Origin: Montifringilla adamsi
Lineage: Eukaryota; Chordata; Aves; Passeriformes; Passeridae
NCBI GenBank assembly: GCA_017590115.1
Contig: JAGGNK010008670.1
Coordinates: 806,001-870,000, forward strand
DNA: 64,000 bases
Direction of reading: 5' to 3'
Shown here: in pieces, positions 34,401-46,900 of the stretch
Layout: each line of letters starts with the position of its first letter
How positions within the stretch are numbered: position 1 is the first letter of the stretch
Position numbers and translations under genes: made by a program
Notes under the pieces: model-generated
Told to the model about the DNA's origin: nothing
The model's database searches: none
The model's input: the letters and a program-made list of their open reading frames with translations, nothing else

Positions 34401-37400
34401 TGTTATTGAAAAAATGTTATCAGCCCTGGAAATAAGAAAGTCAAATTAACATGACTTGCAGCACTCTGCAGCTCTCCATATTCTGTTCCCTGAGCAGTGT
34501 TCATTTGCAGAACTCCACTGAATTTAAAAGTATCACTTTAGACAAACATATCTTTAACTGAAATAAGATTCTGACTATAAATGTTTAAGATGTGAAACAC
34601 TAAATTAAAGAATTCACTTTAAAGCACTTGCAAGTTAAATGAGTGCTTGAAATTTCAGCACAAATTAATCATCTGCTTCCAGACATCTGTTACCTTAAAA
34701 ATGTTCTTCCTTAAGTCTATTACTCCTTGAAATGGGATCGCATAAATACTGTCTGGCTGCACTGGGGAGCTGCAGTCTGCCCCCAGCTGCACTTCAATTA
34801 CCCATGCAAGGAATGCCTGGCGCAGGGGCTGCAGCAGAGCAGCAGAGCTGCAGGGGGATCACGGCCTCACCCAGGCCTGGGGAGCTCAGTGCCCCAGTGC
34901 CGGTCCTGCGGGGACACTGCAAACCCAGCCGGTGCTGCAGCAATGTTTCATTTATCCCAGCGGCCCCAGGAATCCGCTGCTCCTCGTGGAACTGCACGGA
35001 GCAGTGGGCCCAGAGCGGTGGTTCCTCGAGGAAGGAGGTCACAGCCCTCCCTCACAGCTACAGGGCTGTCCCACGCCCAAAGTTTTGGGCTGTCAGACAC
35101 CAGAGCTGTCACCCCTGGTGTCACTTTGTACATGGCTGCATTCCCTGTGTGCTGGGATGAGATCAGAGAATAGTGGGGTTTGGAAAAGACCTGCCTGGTT
35201 TGACTATAAAGGAACTGTTTCTGTGTCTTTATGAAGTCTAACATGGCAGTTCCCATTTCTTTTAAATGCACCCACCAGGAAGAATGGGATTTCTCTTTAT
35301 TTTTAAGTGCCCAGCCAAGCAACCAGTGAGATTCAGGCTGTTCAGAACCTCAAACTCCCTTTTCAGCAGACCTTTCCTGTGTTTTCACTGCACACACACA
35401 CACACATGGAACCAGAGCAGCAAATCCACGTGGCTCCACCTGCAGAGAGGCTGCAGAGCTCCTCAGGCTGGACCCGGACCCTCCAAAGCTGCTGGGACTG
35501 CAGCAGTGACAGGACAAGGCCCTGCTGCAGAGGGTTCCACGTTAAACCCCCAACTGCTCCTCAAGCAAGGACTAACAAAGCACTGCACTGCAGCTGCTCC
35601 CCGTCCGTGCGTCCCCTCGCACACAAACACAGCCGTGCCCATCTGCCAGGCCAGCCCTGGGAGCAGAGACAAGGCCAGGTAACTCAGCTGTACCCCGACT
35701 GCAAACCCTCCTGGCTGCTCCATAGCTACACTGAAGTCACGTGCAAAAGAAGGTATTTCCACTTCCATGGCTTTCTGCACGCACAAAATCCCACCTCAGC
35801 TAGGCCAGCCAGGCACTGTTCATTTTAATTTCTTTCCGTCTCAACCAACACAGGACTTTAAAAGATAATCTCTGGTAGAAATTCAATTTGTTTCTCCTCC
35901 TGCATGTCTAAGCAGATCAGTAATCAGTGTAATCACTGTGCCACTGTCTCGTGTGTGACTGAGGGTCCTGCACGATTTTCCCTGTTGTGAAAAGGAACAG
36001 CATTAAAATCTTATCAAAACAAATCCAAATGAGCATCAGTCCAAGAACAAAATTGACTCAACATGCTCCTGGGTGAAAATCTGGCTGTTCTTTCACAAAA
36101 TGTTTTATTCTTACCTTTTATTCATACCTTAATCTTATTTGAGATGCGAATGGGAAACTCGGGATGAAAGCTCTCCTCCCAAAGTGTCAGAACAGGGGCT
36201 CCTGTGCAGGCGTGAGGGATGTGGAATGACTCCCAACACCTGGAACATTCTGTACAACTGTTTAAAGCAGGGCCTGTTGATATTCCAGTAAACAATCATA
36301 TAAATGTAACTGGACACTCTTCTTTACTTTGAATTAGAAAATATATAATTTCTCAAAAGTAATATTCCAAACCCATCTGTTCTCTGCAGATTGTTGAACA
36401 ACTTAATTTATGCCTTCTGTCATGAATTAGCAAAGCAATTTAAGCCTGCTAACCCAGGATGTGAGCCACTAGCCTCTACTAGGCTGAAGTGATTGTTTAT
36501 TCTGCGTTGGTGCAGATTCTGCACCAAAAAAGTCTTCACTAGATGGATTTTCAACAAGCTGCAGCCTTGTTCAGACAGTTTAATTAATTTTGGGAGAGGA
36601 ATAAAATTGAATGGCCATCTAGATGTCTGAACTGCAGCCTGCTGGTCTGTCCCACCCAGATGTCTAAAACCCCTGGCTCTGCACAGTGCTGCTGGGATCC
36701 ACACACCAGCTGTTGCCAGAGTTTCAAGGCTGAGCTCTGGAGGTGCCAAATTTCTGACCTCAGCATCCCTTCAGCTCATGATCCAGGGCACAAAGCTGGA
36801 GAGGAAGACATTTGCAGTTTTCCCAAAGTGTCCCATTTCCACGGAGTTTTGGAGTTGCTGCACAGAGCGTGTCACTCCCACAATTCACAGTGACACAAAC
36901 ATTTCTGAGCCAGGGTCCCACACCAGCTCGGGGCTGGCATCACCAGTACTCACCAGTAACCCCACATCAGCTGGGCACGGGAGGATCAGCAGGGTGGTTC
37001 AGGTGCCCCAGGACACTTGGTGGCAGGAACATCCCCACGGGAGCAGCTGGATTGGCAGCAGCTACATTTGTTTGTATTGCTTCCACTCCATGAAAGAAAA
37101 TGAACCTTGTTCGTTTAAACTAAAACTGAAGAAATATTTTACATATATATATATATATAAAGGCTGATGTGTGTTTGGCTTCAGCTGCACTACAGAAACC
37201 CTGCCCTGCTCCATTAGCCAAATGTCACTGTCACACAAAGAACTGTCCCCATCTGGATTAATTTCTAAAATTAAGAGAAGAGTATTAGAGATTATGTGAT
37301 AAAACACTGCTGCAATAATCTATCCTGACCTCCTGCAAGCACCATACAATTTTTCTAAATTAATTCTAATTAAAGCAAGTTTTTTCACTTCCCACAATGG

Positions 37401-37762
37401 AGATCTTCTCATTTGCTTCCTTACAAGGCACTTTTGCTAGGGCTCAGTCACACCTCCCAGACTGCACCCTGGCCATGAGAAATAAATTGAATAAATTGGG
37501 ATTAATCCAGTGTCTGGTTCTGGTCCTCCATGGAAAAATGCTTTTTGTTTAGAAAATCCACTGTTCTCTCCCAAGTGATACCACAGGCACTCTCCTGTGT
37601 AGGAGCCTGAGTGGAACAGTCAGACAAACTGAAATGTGGCTCCTGATCCAGAAGGGAGAGCAGAGCTCAGCTGCCACCTCCAGCCAAGGACCACCCTGTG
37701 AAATGAGGGATCCTGCTTGCATCTCCTGCCAAGACAGATGTGTGCAGCCACTAACTGCTGCT
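31426..37762. other. Intergenic, no gene recognised
   Basis: A 6.3 kb stretch with small simple repeats: GCCCAGGTGT three times near 31784-31811, (CA)n at 35391-35406, and (TA)n at 37143-37159. No gene, RNA or mobile element was recognised. Confidence 0.45.
35391..35406. repeat. (CA)n microsatellite
   Basis: Eight CA dinucleotides. Confidence 0.9.
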
Positions 37763-37986
37763 GAATTCAGCACCAATCCATCTGGATAGATGTTTTTTTT
37801 TCAGAAAACATGTAACCAAGTGCTTAAAAATCTATTTTAATGACATTTTCAAGAATAATAATACTCTGCAGATTCAGCACCAATCTATCTGGATAGATGT
37901 TTTTTTGGTTTTTTTTTCAGAAAACATGTAACCAAGTGCTTAAAAATCTATTTTAATGACATTTTCAAGAATAATAATACTCTGCA
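37763..37986. repeat. Tandem duplication of about 110 bp downstream of PLCH1
   Basis: The block from ATTCAGCACCAATC to AATAATAATACTCTGCA occurs twice in direct succession. The copies differ by one C/T and by the length of the T-rich tract (an extra GGTTTTTTTT). Each carries TTTAAT, i.e. ATTAAA on the PLCH1 strand (37841-37836 and 37957-37952). Confidence 0.95.
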
Positions 37987-38941
37987 TTACAAAAGAAAGA
38001 GGTAAAAGGTACGTCTTTGACATATCAGAAAAACTTACAGCAAAGGCAAAGAGTATCTTCCAACCAAAATAAAGCTATGTTGTTCCCTACAGGGAAGCTT
38101 TAGGTGTCTGAGATTCCTTCACCCAATTCACTTTCAGCCTTCATAGAAAAAGGTGAACAGTCAAAATAGTCACTCTACCATGTCAGTTTAAATATTCCAC
38201 TGACTGTTGACAATTTAGCAATAAAATTACAAATATACAGAAAGTGGATCTACTGTACCAAAGCTACTCACACGACCAACAGCAAAAATACATAACAAAA
38301 TAAGCAGAAAATAAATGTCTTCATTCATAAAAGCAGAATTACTCCCACATTCCACTCTGTCCCAAATGAACACAGTAAACAAAAAGGAAGACAATTGCTG
38401 TCATACTTTGTAGAGAGGGCAGAAGACAAATCTACACAGGACTCACAAATCTGGACTAACCCTAATTCTACAAACCATTTGCTGCAGAATCACAGTTCAT
38501 ACATGAACACATGTAAAATTTATAGTAACAATACAGAACAAGGGATGCTAATGAAGGGTCGCTGCCTGTTGGGCAGAACAAGCCCCGGTCCAGCATTCCA
38601 GACACCACAGTGCTTTGGAGAATCCTCACAAAAGGCCAAAAGTGATCACCAAAAGTGTTTTTCCAAGCAGGAGGACAAGACACAAGGAAAGCAGTATTGC
38701 CTTCAGTGCAGCGTCAGGCTTCGGAGCACGGCATTACAGACACAGAATGCTACAAATGCACGCGGGCTCCGTCAGCGCCCAGCCACGGCGGGCGGGCCCT
38801 GCTTCCCTCAGCTCCGGCCCGAAGGGCCACGTGAAACCACCCCTGCCTCGCTGGCTTTAACTGCGTTCAGAAACAGCCTGAGGGCCCAGGCAGCTCCTGC
38901 CACCCTCCCTGCGGAGCAGCAGCCCGCGGGCCGGGCCCGGC
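37987..38941 (-). other. PLCH1: PLCH1 3' UTR (probable)
   Basis: AT-rich sequence immediately after the PLCH1 stop. No canonical AATAAA on the minus strand lies between the stop and the duplication; the nearest candidates are the two ATTAAA hexamers inside the duplicated block, with AATAAA farther off at 36501-36496. The end is inferred. Confidence 0.5.
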
Positions 38942-40995
38942 CTACAGCCGGAGCAGGAAATAGATCTCGGGCTGCTCCTGGGCGCCGGGCGGCAGCGGCA
39001 GCTCCCCGCAGCCGTGCGGCAGCGCGGAGCAGGCGCCCTCGGGCACGCCGCGGCGCTCCCCGGGGCAGCCGTGCAGGTAGCGGCCGATGTAGGAGCCGGT
39101 GGAGTGCCGGTTCGCGGCGTGCGGCGGCCCCGCCGCCTTGCTCCGCAGCACCACGCCGGGCACGGCGCTGCCGCCGCACGGCCGGGGCTTGCCCGCCGCC
39201 TCCTGCCGCTCCCGGGCGCGGCTGGCGATGTTCCGCACCCGGCTCTGGCTGCGGGACGACAGCTTCCTCACCAGGGCCCGCGGGCAGTCCTCGTCCGGCT
39301 GCCTGGGACACAGCGGCTCCCGGCTGTCCTCCTGCTCCAGGGACAGCAGCCTCCGCAGCTGCTCCGTCAGCGCGTCCGTCGAGTGGGGCCTCACGCCCTG
39401 CATGGCGGCCGCCTTCCTGTCCCTCAGGCCCGAGGAGATGAAGCTCCTGCTGATGTACTGATACTTACTCTCAAAGTTGCAGGAAATGTCCTCCGAGGTC
39501 AGGTCTCCCAGACTCTTGGACTTGCAGGGGCTGCTCTGCTGGATGGCCGGGTGTGGGGGGAACGGCAGAGCCGCCGGGCGCGGGGGGCAGGCTGAGCTGG
39601 CCTGGGGGGCACGCACCGCAGCCTTGTGCTTCTCCGAGCGCTGCTGCCACCACAGCCCGGCGTTCTCACACGCGGGCAAAGCCAGCTGGCTCCCTGCAGC
39701 CCCCAAGTTCTCGGAGCAGTGCCAGGCAGCAGCACAGAGCGCAGCGGTGGAGCTGCTCCCGGAGGTCCTGTCACCACCGTGCCCGTGGTCCTGCTTCTGC
39801 CTCAGGCTCACAGGAGAAGCCAGCTGGCTCATGTCCTCCCGCCGGTACTCACAGGCGGTTACCAGCAGGTCCTGGCAGTCCCTATCCACCTCCAGCAGGC
39901 TGCTGCTGTCCGAGTGCTCCCCAGGGACAGGGGGCCCCAGCGCCTCCTCAAAGATGAGGCTGTTGGAACCGAAAGAACTGGCAGGCTCGGGGGCTTCCCA
40001 GCTTGGTCCAGATTTTGTAGCACAATTCCTTTTGGGATTTGCATTTAGCAAAGAGAGGGATGAAGAGCAAGAGCCAGGCAAGTTACTTTCTAGACTATTT
40101 AATCTTTTCTTGCAAACTAATGCCCTGTGGCTCTTACATTCAGAAGCTGGAGATGCTTCATGGATAATTGTGTATGTGGAATACTCTGCATCCTCCAGGC
40201 TGGAGAACATGGCTGTGTCCGGAGCGGAGAATAAAGAGGATTTGTTGGATTTTGTGGGAGTGAAGTTGTGCCTGCAGGGGCTGCTCAGGTCTGCAGCAAA
40301 CACGTGTGGGACTGCAGCCCCCACCCTGGGGGTCTGGCTGCTGCTGCCGTGGGGGCTGGAGACAGGGGGCAGGGGAGTTTGGTCATCTGTGCCATCGAGC
40401 TGCCCGATGAGAGTGGACACAGCACTGTCCAGCTCACTCTCAGTTGAGAGAGAGACTTCATCAATGAGGTGAGAAATGTCACTGTCCTGCAGGGCCACCG
40501 TGGAGTGACAGTCAGGGCCCTCAGAGAACACGGTAGAAGAAAGGCAAAGAGGTGCTGCAGTGCTTTTCTTTGTGTCATATTTGTGATTCTCCACCTCTGC
40601 ATTGTGAGAAACAGAAGTCCCCATGAGACTGATATTCCCTTCCTTAGATCCTTTTGTGTCATCTTCCTTTTTACCGTCTGCACAGTTTTTGTGGTGTAAT
40701 TTTTCTGTGGGAAGTTCAGAGTCAGAGTCTTGCATTAGGGGGACAGTTTCATCAGAAAGATTATTCTCCTGGCAATCCACAAGGTGATTTGTTTGTGCTA
40801 CACCATTTGCAAAAACCAAATGTTCAGGTTGCTCCTGTGGAGGTGGTACTGAACAGTCAGCTGTAGAATCCCTCTGGTCATTCTCCTTCTTGAACTGAGA
40901 TGCTAAATTTGAAGCATTTGACTTTTGCTCCGAACATGGAAAACCCAATTCTTTCAAGCTTGTTTCCTTCTCATTTGTATTGTCATCACTGTTGG
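38942..40995 (-). CDS. PLCH1: PLCH1 last coding exon, long C-terminal tail
   Basis: 684 codons including the TAG at 38944-38942, after an ATTTAATTTAG acceptor. Most of the tail is low-complexity and diverged, but [48 protein letters not shown] and EIYFLLRL are strongly conserved islands. The last 600 bases are extremely GC- and CpG-rich compared with the 5' part of the same exon. Confidence 0.93.
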
Positions 40996-43900
40996 CTAAA
41001 TTAAATGAGAAACATATTAGTGGCATACAAGAAACACATTAGTGGCTCTGTTTATCAACAGCAGTTTTGTCCTTAGACAGACAAATGGAGAACGCAAAAC
41101 TAGGTACAGTTGTGACAGAACTTAATCATGGGGTTGTGCAGGTTTAGTACAAATTATCTGAGTGACATGAATAAATGGAAAAATACAACTGCAGGCACTT
41201 CATTGAAGTTTCCTTGGAATGTCTATTACATCAAGCAGGTGATGTAATATTTGTTGTAAGTAATGTTAATGAGGTACCACATCATGGCTTGCACGTGGCA
41301 TTACCTTCAGCTGTGTTCCTAGTCACATTTGTACTATAAAGAAGCGTGGCAATAAAGACAGAACAAAACAGCTCTGTTAAAACACACAACACTTGAAAAC
41401 AAGATGCATGCTTCAAGCTGAGTCAAAAGCATCGAGTAGATGGACTCCAGACTGGTTTATACATGTGGTTACTGCAAAGTGTTACAGTACGAGGATTTCA
41501 TTTGGATCTTCTACCAGCAGGCAGCATTCACAAGGGCAAGGGTTTGAATTCCTCAAAAAACACATATTGGATGTTTTCTCCACAAATCCTCTTGTCTTTC
41601 TGTGCCATATCTGAGCTCTGTGACTCACTCCTTTGGAGATTTAATGAATCAGGCACTATAGAAGTGAACTTGGTGTAATAGATACTGGTTTTAGTGATTG
41701 CTAGAAATCAGGTACTCTTGGAAGAAGCAAGGGGAGCCCTGACCTTTCACCAAAAGTAATTTTAGAAGCATCTTACCAGATGTGGTTTCCTCTCCCTTGG
41801 CCTCCTGGGCAGTGTCCTCTGCTGGGCAGGGCAGCTCTACCATGAGGAATCTGTCCACGGGCATGGACGCGGGACGCGCCTGCAAGGTGCGGTTCGGCCG
41901 CCGGACCACCCCTTCCTTGTCCTTCAGGTCTGTTGGCTCGGAGGCACTGTCCTTAATCTCAGCAGCCTCCAGGAAGCCCATCTTGCTCTTCTTCCTGCCC
42001 TTGGCCGGGGCGCTGGCCGTGCGCCGCAGGATGCGCTCGCCGATGGAGCGCTTGCGCGCGTGGTGCCCGCTGGCCTCGGCGGTGCCCGCCTTGGGCGCCT
42101 TGGAGAACAGCCCTCGGAGCCCGATCAGCTGCTTGCTCTGCAGGGACAGAACAGCACAGCCTGGCCTGAGCTCACGCTCGCTCACAAGGCAAAGAGCTGC
42201 TCTCACCGTGCTTATGAGTGATGACGACAAAGTTCAAAACGCAGCAAAGCAAAAATTCACACCAAGCCACTCACAGCTACTCTGAGCAAGGAGCTCCCAG
42301 CACGGGTCTCCATGGATTCATGCATGCCTGCCTTTCTCCTCATTAGGATGGCAGCCTGCCACAGTTACCAGAGAGCTTTGCTCAGGCTCCTAATGGGACC
42401 TGACAAGGCTCTAGGAAGTGCTCGGCAGTGACAGGCTGCACATTAACGTGGAGTTTTCTGCGCATGGGTTTCATCAAAGCAATATTCAGATGTTTCAGAG
42501 CCTGCATGGAGAATGGTTCCAGTTTGGCAGTTGCAGATCATGCGATTGGGAACCACTGGAAAGTCTGTGGCCAGCAAGTGCAAAGTGCATGCTCATGAGC
42601 TCTACCTTTGTGGCTCCTAGAAAGTGCATTATTGTGTAACTGGGATTGAGGATTAAAGGGCTCCACTGAAAGGCAAAAAGAAATGCAAATCCATTTGACT
42701 GCCACACAAGCAAATAAGGTAACAGTACATCAGCTGTAAACAGAACCACTCTACAGCAAACCATTTAAAGCTATTTCTTAGTTTAATGTGTATCCTCCAG
42801 GAACTGAGCTGATCTCCTCACTCAGCCTATGAGAAACAGCAGTGCAGCCTATCATTCGTTCAGAGCAGCACCAAGGGAACAGACCCAGGGACAGAGATGG
42901 AATCCCAGCAGGTGTTCCCTCCTGCTGCCCTTGCCTCCCCTCTGGAGTTACACTGCTGGTTTTCTTGAGCATATTTGTTCTTACAAGGGCAGCAGCCAAA
43001 CAGGCCCCTGCAAACCGTCCCCAAGGGATGTGATCTCACAGATATGCCCAGATGTGCACATACCAATACATGTGATCCCATCCCGTGATCCGATGGGATC
43101 AGGGAGGAGAAAGGAAGTGGAGCTGGGAGAGGATCTGGACAAGAGCTACATTTAAATCCATTTTTATCAGAAGGAAGATGTAAATTTCCAGCTGTACTTA
43201 CCTTTCCATAGGTCTCATTAATGATTATATGAACAAATATGGAAGCTTCTGTCAGTCCTTCTAAATACACATGGCGATAGCCTGGGGAAACAGAAGTAGA
43301 AATATTTCCACACAAACTCACCAAGAACCAGCAGTTTGCATTTTATGCCCAGCTAGCAATGACTGTCTATAAAAGTGATGTATACACTGGAAGCCACCTG
43401 GTGCCTTTAGAAAACTTCTCTGGTGTCCTCACAGGTTTTTCAAGCCCCAGTACAAATTGGATCCAAGTTATAAAAAACTCACCAGCAGTAATTTCCAAAA
43501 GCATAGACAACCAAACTCCTTTGAGGAATGGTGCATAAAGCACCCGAAGAGAACAGAAGATTTGTCCAAGCTTCACATGAAGACAGAGATAAAGATTTAT
43601 AAAATCTATCATCTGCTTCTAACGACCTCCTTGGGTTTGAGGGTGGATTTGCACGCCCAGAAGAACAGGGGGACTCACCAGGCACGAGGCTGCTGAAGGC
43701 CACAGTTCTCTGTCCCACAAAGTCTCTCCCGATGGGATCGTGGTCCCAGACCAGGAACCGCACCAGGGCAATTTCGGGCATGTGGATGGTGAAGGTGAGG
43801 GTCTCCTCCCACACAGGATTGAACCCTGCAGGACAAACAGGACACACTCTGGGAAACAAGTCCAGAGCGAGTGCTTGCCTCAGGTCCAGGAGGAACAGGA

Positions 43901-46900
43901 CACAGGCAGCAGCAGCAATGACACTTCCATCATGTCAGTCACTAAATGTGACAGATCTGCCTCTAGGATTGCTTTAAAAACAAAATGGGTCTGCCTGGGA
44001 TGGCAGGGATACCCAGGCAAGCACTGAGATAGATACAAATAGATTTGAACTTCTGCATAAAGGAAACTTAAGAACAATTTGGTTAAAAGACAATGTGGGG
44101 AACAACTCCTGCCCTTCACCTCTAACTTGTTTGTCTCCACACCAGAAATTCTGTCTGGGAAGCAGAAATAATTTGTTAAAATACAATCATTTTATTTCAT
44201 CAGATAAGATGCTTTGCAATTTAGAAAGCAATAACAGACACTAATTAATTTACACTTATTTAATATTTTACTCTAAGAAGAAGAAGTCACTTAGATTATC
44301 TTACCATTGTCATCCACCACCCTGGTCTGATCTTTACAGCAGTCAACAGGTAACCCAATAATCTCCACCTCAACAAAGGGATCTATAATCTGTTTTTCAA
44401 AAACACAAGATTTTAAAAGCAAGCCAGTCATATAAATAAAGGTGAACTTTTTAAAAATTAATGGAGAGAGTTGATTTAAATTCATATGAGAATTCAAACC
44501 CCTTTGACTGACATGAGTTTTCAAGCAGCATTATCATGGGAATTGGTTCCATGAAGTCCATATTGATGTATGGTTTGCATCAAGAGCTATGGACAGCTGT
44601 GACTAATTTTCATTAAAGTCACCCTTTAAAATACAAACCAAATCAGTCCTTAAACATCACGAGTAGGACACAGGCTGGGGGAAGTATAGTATGTAGTGAC
44701 CAAATGCTTGACAGTATCTGAAATGTACTGGTGTATTTGAATAAGGAGAAGGTTTGAGTCACACACTGCTGTTTCACTGCAGGAGCTCCTCTGGAAGTGT
44801 CTGCTGGCACCAGAGCTTCTCACCTCTCCTCTGTCCCCCAGCATTGAGTCAGGAGGCTTGGGGAGCTGCTGCCCACTGATGATCTTCAGAATCAGCTGCT
44901 TCTTAGGACTGGCAGGAAGTGGATCAGCAGAGTAGGGGTTGAATGTGCCTGAAGGATGGCAAGAATGAGATTGTAAGGAAAAAGATACACATAATAAATA
45001 TCACCCCCCAAAACACACACAGAGACAGACTAATTCAGTCAGAAATGAGAAACTACGAGTCACAACCTTTTCTAAGTGGAGAACCCCTTGGTTTTGTGAT
45101 TCCAAGTCAGAGTTAGACCAAGCCCTGCATACTTGCTTCTGGGCCACTGCAGAGCTTGCTCTACTTTCCTGCAGCTGGTCATCCTAGGACCCCTTTTTCT
45201 TCTTTTAAACTCATGTTAATAAGGCAAAGACTCAAAATATACATATATATGTATGATCACAGTAAGAGATTGCACACTGGTACAAGTCTAAGAGCTACGA
45301 GTGCATGGAAATATGAAGGATTCTAGATTTGTTTGCACTTTCTTTTCTTGTGCCTTTGCTGTGAAGGACACTTTGTGGAAGGCCTGGCAGCTACAGTGAT
45401 AACTAGACTGGAACCTTACCTTTGCACATCTGCTGAGGTTTGAGGACATAGCCACAGTTGCCATTTACCCTGAATTTTGCTTCATTTAACTGCATCACAC
45501 GTCCCTCAGACTGGTAGTTCAGGGCCACTGAAAGAGAGAAGTGAAGTGTCATTAATAAAGATAATATCACTAGGCACATACACACCAAAAGGGAAGGAAG
45601 GCTGTCATGCAGCTCCTACCTAACTGGCAACCCACATTCCAGTAAGGAACAGGGTTGAAGTTGCTGGAGTCGATCCGGTAGGCTGAGGGATAGACCCGCG
45701 TCAGCTGCCTCTGGTTGTACAGCATGAACTGCTCGGCCTTCTGCTGCACTGCCTGGTGGGCTCTGGTCTCACTGAACGACAGCACGTTCCCTGTGGAGCC
45801 TGTGAGCCATGGTGCAACCAAGAGACAGGTGACAAACCATCCCAGGGCACGGGGCCTGAGCCTCATTCCCTGGGTATTAATCAAGGGCAACGTGAGATTT
45901 AATCCAGTGTTCCAGAATAGATTGTCTTGTCTTAGACAAATCATGCACCCTGGGTAACTGAAGGGCACCAGCTCCCCCTTCCAGGAGGGTCTGTTGTTCT
46001 CCCCAAAAATCTGCAGACTTGAAAGGAAAGCCAAGGGACAGCTCCAGCTAAAGAGCCCAAGCCCAAGAGCTCCTGCTGGGCCTTTCCTCCTGGAGACCCC
46101 CAGACGTGGCAGCTCTGGGGAGCCTGCAGCAAAATCCTCTGCTGGCAGGAGTGGCAGAGGAGTCACTGCCAGGGAGGGAGTGCCCTGCTGGGCTCTGGCT
46201 TTGCCCTGTGCCACCCTACCAGCAGCACACAGCCCCCTCCTCTCATGCTTGACAAGGGACATGCCAGCCCTGTGCCACCCTACCAGCAGCACTCAGCCCC
46301 CTCCTCTCACAGGTGACAGGGGACGTGCCAGCCCTGTGCCACCCTAAGAGCAGCACTCAGCCCCTCCTCTCACAGGTGACAAGGGACATGCCAGCCCTGT
46401 GCCACCCTAAGAGCAGCACTCAGCCCCTCCTCTCACAGGTGACAAGGGACATGCCAGCCCTGTGCCACCCTAAGAGCAGCACTCAGCCCCTCCTCTCACA
46501 GGTGACAAGGGACATGCCAGCCCTGTGCCACCCTAAGAGCAGCACTCAGCCCCTCCTCTCACAGGTGACAAGGGACATGCCAGCCCTGTGCCACCCTAAG
46601 AGCAGCACTCAGCCCCTCCTCTCACAGGTGACAAGGGACATGCCAGCCCTGTGCCACCCTAAGAGCAGCACTCAGCCCCTCCTCTCACAGGTGACAAGGG
46701 ACATGCCAGCCCTGTGCCACCCTAAGAGCAGCACTCAGCCCCTCCTCTCACAGGTGACAAGGGACATGCCAGCCCTGTGCCACCCTAAGAGCAGCACTCA
46801 GCCCCTCCTCTCACAGGTGACAAGGGACATGCCAGCCCTGTGCCACCCTAAGAGCAGCACTCAGCCCCTCCTCTCACAGGTGACAAGGGACATGCCAGCC

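Noticed and set aside
38395..40472. Two plus-strand open frames of 348 and 331 codons
   Set aside because: They are antisense shadows of the long last PLCH1 exon, whose minus-strand product is clearly conserved.
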